Origin: JBGOUV01 sp041477815
Lineage (GTDB): Bacteria; Acidobacteriota; Terriglobia; Bryobacterales; JACQDG01
NCBI GenBank assembly: GCA_041477815.1
Contig: JBGOUV010000371.1
Span: 1-7,018 of the forward strand
DNA: 7,018 nt
Direction: 5' to 3'
Shown: positions 1 to 5,814 of the stretch, piece by piece
How positions within the stretch are numbered: the stretch's first letter is position 1
Layout of the letters: each line of letters opens with the position of its first letter
Position numbers and translations under genes: made by a program
Notes under the pieces: model-generated
The model's input: only the letters and a program-made list of their open reading frames with translations
The model's database searches: none
What the model was told of the DNA's origin: nothing

Positions 1-714
1 CCGGGAGCGCCGGGCCGAGCTCCCCAGGGCCCCGGCCGGCACGCCGCCCGTAAGATTTCGATTGTGCAGCACCCGCTCGCGGTGCGAGGTGTATTGGACA
101 TCCACGGTCAAGGCGACGGCGCGGCACCCGGCGGCCTGGGCATTCTCCACCAGCTCGCGGTTCCCTTCGTCCGTATCCCGGGCATAGAGCTGGAACCACA
201 GGGGACCGGCGGCGGCGGCCGCGATCTTATCGATCGGAAAGCTCGCCACCGTGCTGACGATCATGGGGGTGTTCGAGGCGGCGGTGGCGCCGCGGTGGGT
301 GTCCAGCTCGCCGTTGGGGTGCAATTGCCCGTGACCGGCCGAGGGGGCGATCATCAGGGGGTAGGCCAGTTTCAGGCCCAACACCTCGGTGGACGGGTCG
401 ATGGCGCTGACGTTCACCAAGGCCCGGGGGACGAGGTCCACCCACTCGAAGGCCTCCCGATTGCGTCGCAGGGTGAACTCCCCCTCCACTCCCAGCGCTG
501 TGTACTGATAAGCCTCCCGGGACACTTTGGCGAAGGCCACCGGCTCGAAATCGAACGCGGTCAGGAGCTCGTTCATGGCCGGAACCCGGCTGTGATCCCG
601 AAAGGGGTCCTGCTGCGATTGCAAAAGCGGCGACCCGGCCAGGAAACCCGCCGCGCCCAGTAGCGCCCGCCGCCGCGTCAGGCCGTGGCGCCACCGATAC
701 TCCCGTCGTCCCAT
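1..714 (-). CDS. FMN-dependent alpha-hydroxy-acid oxidase/dehydrogenase with Tat signal, 3' end cut by window edge
   Basis: Codons 1-238 are open from ATG at 714 to the window edge; no stop is reached, so the C-terminal part is missing. The N-terminus carries a twin-arginine signal (TRRRALLG, residues 13-20, then a hydrophobic stretch to about 31), which predicts export as a folded flavoprotein. Residues 47-219 follow the glycolate oxidase/lactate dehydrogenase family: a Tyr near 69-71 matching the substrate-binding tyrosine, PLMIAPSA at 119-126 in the flavin-binding strand, FQLY at 174-177 with the second active-site Tyr, and LTVD at 202-205 with the conserved Asp. The catalytic His/Arg half lies outside the window. 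The family oxidises 2-hydroxy acids to 2-oxo acids using FMN; the substrate cannot be told. Where plant glycolate oxidase has Trp108, Val156 appears to stand here. It is divergent from the OsmC gene. A TATACT box sits only 7 bases before the ATG, suggesting a very short leader. Confidence 0.88.
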   Translation of the reverse strand, partial: MGRREYRWRHGLTRRRALLGAAGFLAGSPLLQSQQDPFRDHSRVPAMNELLTAFDFEPVAFAKVSREAYQYTALGVEGEFTLRRNREAFEWVDLVPRALVNVSAIDPSTEVLGLKLAYPLMIAPSAGHGQLHPNGELDTHRGATAASNTPMIVSTVASFPIDKIAAAAAGPLWFQLYARDTDEGNRELVENAQAAGCRAVALTVDVQYTSHRERVLHNRNLTGGVPAGALGSSARRSR

Positions 715-859
715 GGCCAACAGTATACTCCGGGCCGACGCCGCCGGTGGGGAGGCCGCCCCCTGCTGCCCGCCCCGGCCGTACTCCGCCGCGCGGGCGA
801 CGGGGCAGGTGGGCTCCGTCACGCTGAATTCAGTATAATCACTAAGGAGGCAAGAAACT
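715..859. promoter_or_regulatory. Divergent intergenic region between the oxidase and OsmC genes
   Basis: This 145-base gap must hold the start signals for both flanking genes. On the plus strand a TATAAT box at 834-839 lies just before an AAGGAGG Shine-Dalgarno at 844-850, which is 9 bases from the OsmC ATG. No good -35 box is seen 16-18 bases upstream of the TATAAT. On the minus strand AGTATACT (722-729, self-complementary) provides a TATACT box close to the oxidase ATG. The rest is GC-rich and shows nothing else recognisable. Confidence 0.4.
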
Positions 860-1285
860 ATGAAACGATCCGCACGCGCGGTGTGGAAGGGCAATCTGAC
901 AAGCGGTTCCGGGACGGTCTCGACGGCCACTGCCACGCTGGCAACGACGCCGTATTCCTTCCACAGCCGCTTCGAGCAAGGAGCCGGCACCAACCCCGAG
1001 GAGCTCCTGGCCGCCGCCCACGCCGGCTGCTTCGCGATGGCCCTCTCGCATCAACTGGCCCAGGCCGGCTTGACCGCGGACACTCTGGAAGCCACCTGCA
1101 CCATCACCCTGGACCAGAAGGACGGAGGCTTCGCGATCACCGAGAGCCATCTCGAGTTGAAGGCCAAGGTGCCCGGCGCCACGCAGGCGGCGTTCGATCA
1201 GGCCACCCAGGCCGCCAAGACCGGGTGCCCTGTGTCTAAGTTGTACAATACCAATATTACATTGAACGCTCGCCTGGAAAGCTAG
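860..1285 (+). CDS. osmC: OsmC-family peroxiredoxin (organic hydroperoxide reductase)
   Basis: The 141-aa product aligns along its whole length with E. coli OsmC (about 143 aa). Family landmarks are in place: the VSTATATL strand near 20-27, Arg37 in the HSRFE motif, NPEELLAAAHAGCF at 45-58 with the peroxidatic Cys57 and Glu47/48, DGGFAIT near 88-94, and AKTGCPVSKL at 119-128 with the resolving Cys123. OsmC homologues form dimers and reduce organic hydroperoxides through these two cysteines, using lipoyl or small thiol donors, in the cytoplasm. The start is well supported by AAGGAGG 9 bases upstream. A stem with a 30-base loop (1285-1330) begins at its stop codon. The gene seems monocistronic, since a tRNA gene with its own promoter follows. 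Closely related OsmC/Ohr subfamilies differ in detail, but the spacing and the GCPVS motif favour OsmC. Confidence 0.95.
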   Translation: MKRSARAVWKGNLTSGSGTVSTATATLATTPYSFHSRFEQGAGTNPEELLAAAHAGCFAMALSHQLAQAGLTADTLEATCTITLDQKDGGFAITESHLELKAKVPGATQAAFDQATQAAKTGCPVSKLYNTNITLNARLES

Positions 1286-1330
1286 GGAGGCTCCGGCTCC
1301 AACCGGCGAGAACCAGCGAACCAGCCTCCC
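1285..1330 (+). terminator. Stem-loop after osmC, possible terminator
   Basis: GGGAGGCT at 1285-1292 is perfectly complementary to AGCCTCCC at 1323-1330, an 8-bp stem; a smaller CCGG/CCGG stem can form inside the 30-base loop. It starts at the last base of the osmC stop codon. There is no T-tract after it, so it is not a classic intrinsic terminator. It could still act with Rho or protect the 3' end. Confidence 0.3.
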
Positions 1331-1333
1331 GGG

Positions 1334-1363
1334 TTGACAGGGGCCGCGGGGAACAGATAGACT
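1334..1363 (+). promoter_or_regulatory. Promoter of tRNA-Pro
   Basis: A perfect -35 hexamer TTGACA (1334-1339) is followed after 18 bases by TAGACT (1358-1363), matching the sigma70-type -10 at four of six positions. Transcription would start near 1370, about 14 bases before the mature tRNA 5' end. Confidence 0.7.
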
Positions 1364-1383
1364 GAAGGGTAGTCGAAGGCCGT

Positions 1384-1461
1384 CGGGGCGTGGCTCAGCC
1401 TGGCTAGAGCGCCTGGTTCGGGACCAGGAGGCCGGTGGTTCAAATCCACTCGCCCCGACCA
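1384..1461 (+). tRNA. tRNA-Pro, anticodon CGG
   Basis: The gene folds into a standard cloverleaf. The acceptor stem CGGGGCG (1384-1390) pairs with CGCCCCG (1451-1457); the D stem is GCTC/GAGC (1393-1396 with 1407-1410). The anticodon stem CCTGG (1412-1416) pairs with CCAGG (1424-1428). The seven-base loop reads TTCGGGA, giving anticodon CGG at 1419-1421 and G37, as usual for proline tRNAs. The T arm is GGTGG/CCACT with loop TTCAAAT. The discriminator is A and the CCA end is encoded (1459-1461). It reads the CCG codon, common in GC-rich genomes. Confidence 0.97.
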
Positions 1462-1503
1462 ATCCCCTCCAGCAGTCAGGCAACCCTGCTTCCACCACGC
1501 CGG

Positions 1504-1537
1504 GCAGCGGCCCACGCCAAGCAGCGGCCCACGCCAA
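1504..1537. repeat. Perfect 17-bp tandem direct repeat, two copies
   Basis: GCAGCGGCCCACGCCAA occurs twice head to tail (1504-1520 and 1521-1537) in the 105-base gap between the two convergent tRNA genes. Nothing else is recognised in that gap. It looks like a simple slippage duplication; no integrase or attachment-site partner is visible in the window. Confidence 0.85.
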
Positions 1538-1566
1538 CAACGGAGGATAGGAACGAAAAGGGTTAG

Positions 1567-1643
1567 TGGTACGCCTGAGTGGACTCGAACCACCGGCCTT
1601 CTGCTCCGGAGGCAGACGCTCTATCCATCTGAGCTACAGGCGC
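1567..1643 (-). tRNA. tRNA-Arg, anticodon CCG
   Basis: Read on the minus strand, the acceptor stem GCGCCTG (from 1643) pairs with CAGGCGT (1577-1571), with a G-U pair at the first position. The D arm contains GCTC and GAGC. The anticodon stem TCTGC/GCAGA encloses loop CTCCGGA, giving anticodon CCG and decoding CGG. The T arm has the GGTTCGAGTCC core. The discriminator is A and the CCA end is encoded at 1569-1567. The gene converges on tRNA-Pro and has its own promoter, so the two are not co-transcribed. Confidence 0.97.
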
Positions 1644-1659
1644 ACACCGGACTCCTCCT

Positions 1660-1689
1660 ATAGTGCCACCCCGCCCCGCCGGGCGTCAA
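1660..1689 (-). promoter_or_regulatory. Promoter of tRNA-Arg
   Basis: On the minus strand TTGACG (1689-1684) is followed after 18 bases by CACTAT (1665-1660), then the tRNA starts at 1643. The 18-base spacing is the same as in the tRNA-Pro promoter. Part of it lies in a 20-bp sequence that recurs at the end of leuD. Confidence 0.5.
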
Positions 1690-1690
1690 T
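1671..1690. repeat. 20-bp direct repeat, copy 1
   Basis: CCGCCCCGCCGGGCGTCAAT is identical to 3700-3719, in the same orientation. It contains a small CGCCC/GGGCG stem with a four-base loop. This copy includes the -35 region of the tRNA-Arg promoter. Confidence 0.7.
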
Positions 1691-1721
1691 AGCGGCGGCA
1701 AAACTTGCTAGCATGGAGGCT

Positions 1722-2048
1722 ATGCCCGCGGTGGCGATGCCGGAGGTCGAGGACGACGTTCTGGACCGCCTGGAGCCGCTCTACAACGTCGTGCTGCTCG
1801 ACGATGACGACCACACTTACGACTACGTGGTCGAGATGCTCGTCAAGGTCTTCGGCGTCAGCGAGGCGGTGGCGTTCCGGCACGCGGTCGAGGTCGATAC
1901 CCGGAAACGGACGGTGGTGCTGACCTGCGCCTGGGAAGAGGCCCGCCGCAAACAGGAGGCCATCCACGCCTACGGCGCCGACTGGCGGCTGGAGCGGAGT
2001 AAGGGGTCGATGTCGGCCATCATCGAGCCGGCGGGGGGGAGCAATTAA
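1722..2048 (+). CDS. ClpS-like Clp protease adaptor, divergent subfamily
   Basis: The 108-aa product matches the ClpS fold: YNVVLLDDDDHTYDYVVEML at 21-40 corresponds to the YKVxLxNDDYTPMEFV motif. The following helix and strand (41-70) align without gaps to E. coli ClpS. ClpS delivers N-degron substrates to ClpAP/ClpCP by gripping the substrate amino terminus with Asn34, Asp35 and His66. In this protein the Asn is Asp and the His position is Asp59, while the Thr (T32) is kept. The C-terminus ends in GSMSAIIEPA (95-104), which I recall from ClpS-like proteins of Acidobacteria and Planctomycetes. Start choice: ATG 1722 follows GGAGG (1715-1719) by only 2 bases; ATG 1713 in the same frame is an alternative. 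The open frame further upstream crosses the tRNA-Arg gene and is not coding. TTGCTAGCAT at 1705-1714 resembles an extended -10 box, so the message may be nearly leaderless. No clpA or clpC is nearby. Confidence 0.85.
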   Translation: MPAVAMPEVEDDVLDRLEPLYNVVLLDDDDHTYDYVVEMLVKVFGVSEAVAFRHAVEVDTRKRTVVLTCAWEEARRKQEAIHAYGADWRLERSKGSMSAIIEPAGGSN

Positions 2049-2118
2049 CCACCAAGACACCAAGGCACCAAGAAAACCAGGATGTTCTTGGTGCCTTGGT
2101 GTCTTGGTGGTGAATTGC
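2041..2118. repeat. 34-bp inverted repeat of CACCAAGA-type octamers, 10-base loop
   Basis: The arm 2041-2074 is the reverse complement of 2085-2118 with a single mismatch, around loop 2075-2084. Each arm contains three consecutive octamers, CACCAAGA, CACCAAGG and CACCAAGA, so the structure combines a tandem repeat with a hairpin. It begins in the last three codons of the ClpS-like gene, includes its TAA, and ends 10 bases before the stop of the convergent minus-strand gene. That position suggests a two-way transcription stop or mRNA 3'-end protection, although there is no clean T-tract. Similar CACCAAGACACCAAGG elements are common between genes in environmental bacterial genomes and are often mistranslated as short proteins. 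Confidence 0.93.
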
Positions 2119-2128
2119 TTGCCTGGTC

Positions 2129-2695
2129 CTACCCCGCCGATTCCCCAATGTCCCCCGACCGGCTGATCGCGAAGTCCAGCTCATCCATTTCCCCGACCGG
2201 CTGGCGGTCGATCGGGCGGCGGGCCGGGGGCGCTGCCGGCTCGGCTTCGGGGGGACGGTGGGCCAAGGCCAGGGCGGCCTGCTCGTAGCCCACCGCGGCG
2301 TGGTAGACGGCCTTGTCGTAAAACTGGGAGATCGCCGCCGCCAGCTCGTACTCCAGCGGCAGTTCGGCGGGCTCCCCGGAGACCGAGTCCCGCAGGAACT
2401 CCAGCAGCAGCGTCTTAGCAATGGTCAGGGCGAACAGGACGTGGCTGAAGGGAATCCCTTCCTGGAAGCGGCGGCGGCCGAAGGCCTCGTAACGGCTCTG
2501 CACGGCGAACTCGGTGCGGCCGCTCAGCCACTGGCCCAGGTTGCGGAACAGATCGTGGGCGCGTTCGTGGAGGTCCTCGTCGGACATGCGGTGGTACGCG
2601 CCCGTGCGCGGATCGCGCCGGACCGCGTCGATCAGGTCGTTGGTCAGCCGGTCGGCATTGTGTTCGACCAACTGGATGAGCCGGCGGGAAATCAT
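2129..2695 (-). CDS. RsbRD N-terminal-domain-like protein
   Basis: The 188-aa product resembles the RsbRD N-terminal domain (RsbT co-antagonist family), a helical, globin-like signalling module. Visible pattern: LIQLVEHNADRLTNDLIDAV at 6-25, MSDEDLHERAHDLFRNLGQWL at 37-57, then SRYEAFGRRRFQEGIPFSHVLFAL at 67-90, a second half helix near 91-104 and a final helix around 118-145. Unlike full RsbR proteins there is no STAS domain. Instead the C-terminus is a Pro/Ala-rich linker (148-165) and a short acidic end. The ATG directly follows the stop of the upstream gene (TGAATG), and the GAGGACGAGG codons of that gene's tail can act as Shine-Dalgarno, so translation is probably coupled. A role in stress or partner-switch signalling is inference; it could be a stand-alone sensor module. 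No anti-sigma or STAS partner is in the window. Confidence 0.75.
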   Translation of the reverse strand: MISRRLIQLVEHNADRLTNDLIDAVRRDPRTGAYHRMSDEDLHERAHDLFRNLGQWLSGRTEFAVQSRYEAFGRRRFQEGIPFSHVLFALTIAKTLLLEFLRDSVSGEPAELPLEYELAAAISQFYDKAVYHAAVGYEQAALALAHRPPEAEPAAPPARRPIDRQPVGEMDELDFAISRSGDIGESAG

Positions 2696-3250
2696 TCAGT
2701 CCTCGTCCTCTTCATCCGGCTCGGCGGCGTGCGTGGCTTCGTCTTCCTCGGCGGCGCGAGGCTTGGCCGCCTTCTTGGCGGCTTCGTCGGAGCGCGCGGA
2801 CTTCTTATCCTTACCCGCCGGCTTCTTCTTCGCCTTGCCCTTCTTGTCCTCTTCGGCCGGGGCGCTCGCCGCGGCCGCCGGGTGGCGGCTGGCGACGGTT
2901 TCCAGGCTCTTGGCGAAGTCCGGGTAGTTGTACTGCTTGCGCCAAGCCTCGATGACAGGCTTCAGCTTCTGCCAGACGGCCATGTGCTCGTAGTTGGTGG
3001 CATTGAATAACTCTTCGGCAATCAGGCCCCTGACCACCAGGGCGCAGGCCATGTCCCAGTAACCCAGCACCATGCCGATGAAGAGTCCCCCCTTGCTGCC
3101 ATCCGGATAGCGTTTCTGGAAGTCCTTGTAATCCTTGAACTTGAGCTCCCGCCCGATGAAATCGCGGGCCTGCCGCAGTCTCTTCTCCCGCCGCAGATCG
3201 TAGAGCTGGAGCAGCAACTTGGCATCTTCATGGGTAGCGTGGGAAGGCAT
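2696..3250 (-). CDS. Hypothetical protein with charged, low-complexity C-terminal tail
   Basis: The 184-aa product has two parts. Residues about 8-120 look like a compact helical domain rich in aromatic residues: LLLQLYDLRREKRLRQARDF at 12-31, a FKDYKDFQKRYPDG stretch at 38-51, GLFIGMVLGYWDMACALVV at 55-73 and EHMAVWQKLKPVIEAW at 88-103. The middle hydrophobic run contains Asp and is probably a buried helix rather than a membrane span. Residues 124-184 are a disordered-looking tail, first Lys/Ala-rich (136-165), then Glu/Asp-rich to the end. I do not recognise the family with certainty; similar uncharacterised proteins occur in Acidobacteria. The ATG is preceded by AGGAGG at 4 bases. Its TGA abuts the ATG of the RsbRD-like gene, which makes the two a likely functional pair. 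Confidence 0.85.
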   Translation of the reverse strand: MPSHATHEDAKLLLQLYDLRREKRLRQARDFIGRELKFKDYKDFQKRYPDGSKGGLFIGMVLGYWDMACALVVRGLIAEELFNATNYEHMAVWQKLKPVIEAWRKQYNYPDFAKSLETVASRHPAAAASAPAEEDKKGKAKKKPAGKDKKSARSDEAAKKAAKPRAAEEDEATHAAEPDEEDED

Positions 3251-3282
3251 GAATCCTCCTGAAATGGTAGATAGTATGACCC

Positions 3283-3291
3283 ATCATAGCA
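3283..3291 (-). promoter_or_regulatory. Extended -10 element before the charged-tail gene
   Basis: On the minus strand TGCTATGAT (3291-3283) fits an extended -10 promoter (TGn plus TATGAT). The start of transcription would be near 3276, giving a leader of about 26 bases that includes the AGGAGG ribosome-binding site. No -35 box is visible, as is usual for extended -10 promoters. Confidence 0.4.
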
Positions 3292-3305
3292 AAACGAAGG
3301 AAATC

Positions 3306-3326
3306 CGGGCGGCCCTTTACCGCCCG
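3306..3326 (-). terminator. Possible terminator after the 92-aa gene
   Basis: CGGGCGG (3306-3312) pairs with CCGCCCG (3320-3326) around a seven-base loop, a 7-bp all-GC stem located 18 bases after the minus-strand stop at 3344. The bases that follow on the minus strand (GGATTTCCTTCGTTTTGC) are T-rich but interrupted. It separates the 92-aa gene from the next promoter. Confidence 0.4.
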
Positions 3327-3343
3327 CTGCCGCCCCGCTGGGA

Positions 3344-3622
3344 CTAGCGTCCCCCGGCCAGGCGGGAGAGGACTTCTTCCTGGGCCAGGAACTCGACCTC
3401 CGGAAGCCGGATGCAGCCCAGGTCACAGTGGTGCTCGGGGAACAGGCGGCGGAACATACTGCGGATCCAGGCCTCGCCGGCCGCATACTCGGGCACCGCG
3501 TTGCCCAGGCAGACGCCGCCACCCTCGATCAGACAAACCCAGTCACCCGAGTCCTCGGCGCGTTGCACGGCCAGATGGACCATCTCGCGACCAACGGAGT
3601 GAACCTCGCTGAGCTGCCTCAT
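3344..3622 (-). CDS. Hypothetical 92-aa protein
   Basis: I do not recognise this protein. The frame has a codon pattern like its neighbours (mostly G or C at third positions) and fills the gap between leuD and the next gene, which supports it as real. The sequence is soluble, with a likely N-terminal helix (HSVGREMVHLAVQRA, 8-22), a strand-like DWVCLIEGGGVCLGN segment (27-41), EAWIRSMFRRLFPEH (50-64) and a C-terminal helix. Four cysteines (about 30, 38, 66 and 70) are present but not in a clear metal-binding spacing. The ATG at 3622 has only a weak GAGG about 13 bases upstream. It follows leuD by 92 bases on the same strand and could share its transcript. Confidence 0.6.
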   Translation of the reverse strand: MRQLSEVHSVGREMVHLAVQRAEDSGDWVCLIEGGGVCLGNAVPEYAAGEAWIRSMFRRLFPEHHCDLGCIRLPEVEFLAQEEVLSRLAGGR

Positions 3623-3682
3623 GCCCCGATCATGCCTCGCCCGGCCGCCAAATCCAATAGGTCGGGCGATTCATTTGGAGGA

Positions 3683-3714
3683 GTACCCCGGTTCTGGTAC
3701 CGCCCCGCCGGGCG
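3683..3714 (-). other. Two small hairpins just after leuD
   Basis: GTACC/GGTAC (3683-3687 with 3696-3700, loop of 8) and CGCCC/GGGCG (3701-3705 with 3710-3714, loop of 4) lie side by side in the 92-base gap after leuD. Neither has a T-tract. They could weaken or end leuD transcription, but the evidence is structural only. Confidence 0.25.
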
Positions 3715-3719
3715 TCAAT
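3700..3719. repeat. 20-bp direct repeat, copy 2, overlapping leuD stop
   Basis: The sequence is identical to 1671-1690 in the same orientation. This copy includes the last codon and TGA of leuD (minus strand). The similarity does not extend beyond 20 bases on either side. Confidence 0.7.
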
Positions 3720-4317
3720 CCTGGACCTGGGTCTGGACCCGCACCGGATGCGCCAGCTCGTAAGCCTCCACGGCCGGAACCTTCTGGAGCAGGTAGCCGA
3801 GCTGGTCGACGCCGCTGAGCAGGCAGTGCTTGGAGAAGCCATCTATGGGGAAGGTAACCGAGCGCCCGCTGGGCAGACGCAGGGTCTGGGAAGCCAGATT
3901 GACCTCCACCTCCGCGGCCGGATCCTCCCTTGCCACACCCAGCAGCTCCGCGTGGGTGGCGGCATCCACAACGATCGGCAACAGGCCGTTCTTCAAGCTG
4001 TTGTTGCGGAAAATGTCGGCGAACGACGTGCTGATCACGGCCCGGAAGCCGGAACCCAGCAAAGCCCAAGGCGCATGCTCCCGCGAGCTGCCGCACCCGA
4101 AATTGTCACCGGCCAGCAACACCGCCGCCCCCTCCGCCCGCGGCTGGTTCAGAATGAAGTCGGGCTTGGGGCGCCCGTCGCCATAGTAGCGCCAGTCGCA
4201 AAAAAGGTCTTTGCCGAGCCCGGTCTTATCGGTGGTCTTGAGAAAGCGCGCCGGAATGATCTGGTCCGTGTCGATGTTGTCAATCGGCAGCGGCACCAGC
4301 CGCGAAGTAAAGGTCAT
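3715..4317 (-). CDS. leuD: 3-isopropylmalate dehydratase small subunit
   Basis: The 200-aa product is a full-length LeuD (E. coli LeuD is 201 aa). It opens with a typical FTSRLVPLPIDNIDTDQIIPARFL segment (3-26) and carries the swivelling-domain signature DNFGCGSSREHAPWAL at about 71-86. It also has FADIFRNNSLKNGLLPI at about 98-114 and a C-terminal DQLGYLLQKVPAVEAYE. With LeuC it forms isopropylmalate isomerase, which converts 2-isopropylmalate to 3-isopropylmalate in leucine synthesis. It follows leuC by 100 bases on the same strand. Its Shine-Dalgarno, AGGAG at 4333-4329, is 11 bases before the ATG and lies in one arm of a large inverted repeat, so initiation may depend on whether that hairpin is open. 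Confidence 0.97.
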   Translation of the reverse strand: MTFTSRLVPLPIDNIDTDQIIPARFLKTTDKTGLGKDLFCDWRYYGDGRPKPDFILNQPRAEGAAVLLAGDNFGCGSSREHAPWALLGSGFRAVISTSFADIFRNNSLKNGLLPIVVDAATHAELLGVAREDPAAEVEVNLASQTLRLPSGRSVTFPIDGFSKHCLLSGVDQLGYLLQKVPAVEAYELAHPVRVQTQVQD

Positions 4318-4321
4318 GTGA

Positions 4322-4415
4322 AAAGAAGCTCCTAGCTATTAGCAATTAGCAACCCGGCTATTTGCCGCTGCTCCAGCCTGCTAAGAGCTAACAGCTAATA
4401 GCTAACAGCTTCTTT
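4322..4415. repeat. Heptamer-based inverted repeat between leuC and leuD
   Basis: The arm 4322-4343 is complementary to 4394-4415 at 20 of 22 positions. Inside the 50-base loop TTAGCA (4346-4351) pairs with TGCTAA (4379-4384). Read on the minus (mRNA) strand, the leuC-side arm consists of TTAGCTA, TTAGCTG, TTAGCTC and TTAGC in tandem; the leuD-side arm has GCTAATT, GCTAATA and GCTAGGA. The only two mismatches (4331-4332) are exactly the GG of the leuD AGGAG ribosome-binding site, where the regular repeat would read AC. The element fills almost the whole leuC-leuD gap. Similar TTAGCTATTAGC repeats are, to my recollection, frequent in acidobacterial intergenic regions. Confidence 0.9.
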
Positions 4416-4417
4416 CC

Positions 4418-5812
<1,395 letters not shown>

Positions 5813-5814
5813 CT

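Noticed and set aside
64..663. Long plus-strand open frame of 199 codons at the left end
   Set aside because: It is antisense to the oxidase gene, whose minus-strand frame shows clear family motifs; the plus-strand product has no recognisable pattern.
1504..1537. CRISPR or integration-site reading of the direct repeats
   Set aside because: There are only two abutting copies with no spacers, and no cas, integrase or duplicated tRNA end is present.
1282..1593. Minus-strand open frame with a VDLNHRPPGPEP-type sequence
   Set aside because: This is the translated antisense of tRNA-Pro, a well-known false protein.
1566..1721. N-terminal extension of the ClpS-like protein beginning MVRLSGLEPPAF
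   Set aside because: These codons are the antisense of tRNA-Arg and its promoter; ClpS similarity starts only after about codon 20 of the chosen start.
2082..2288. Short frame beginning MFLVPWCLGGEL
   Set aside because: It is a translation of the octamer hairpin followed by antisense of the RsbRD-like gene.
2258..3010. 250-codon plus-strand open frame
   Set aside because: It is antisense to the two minus-strand genes, with no domain pattern; its length reflects high GC content.
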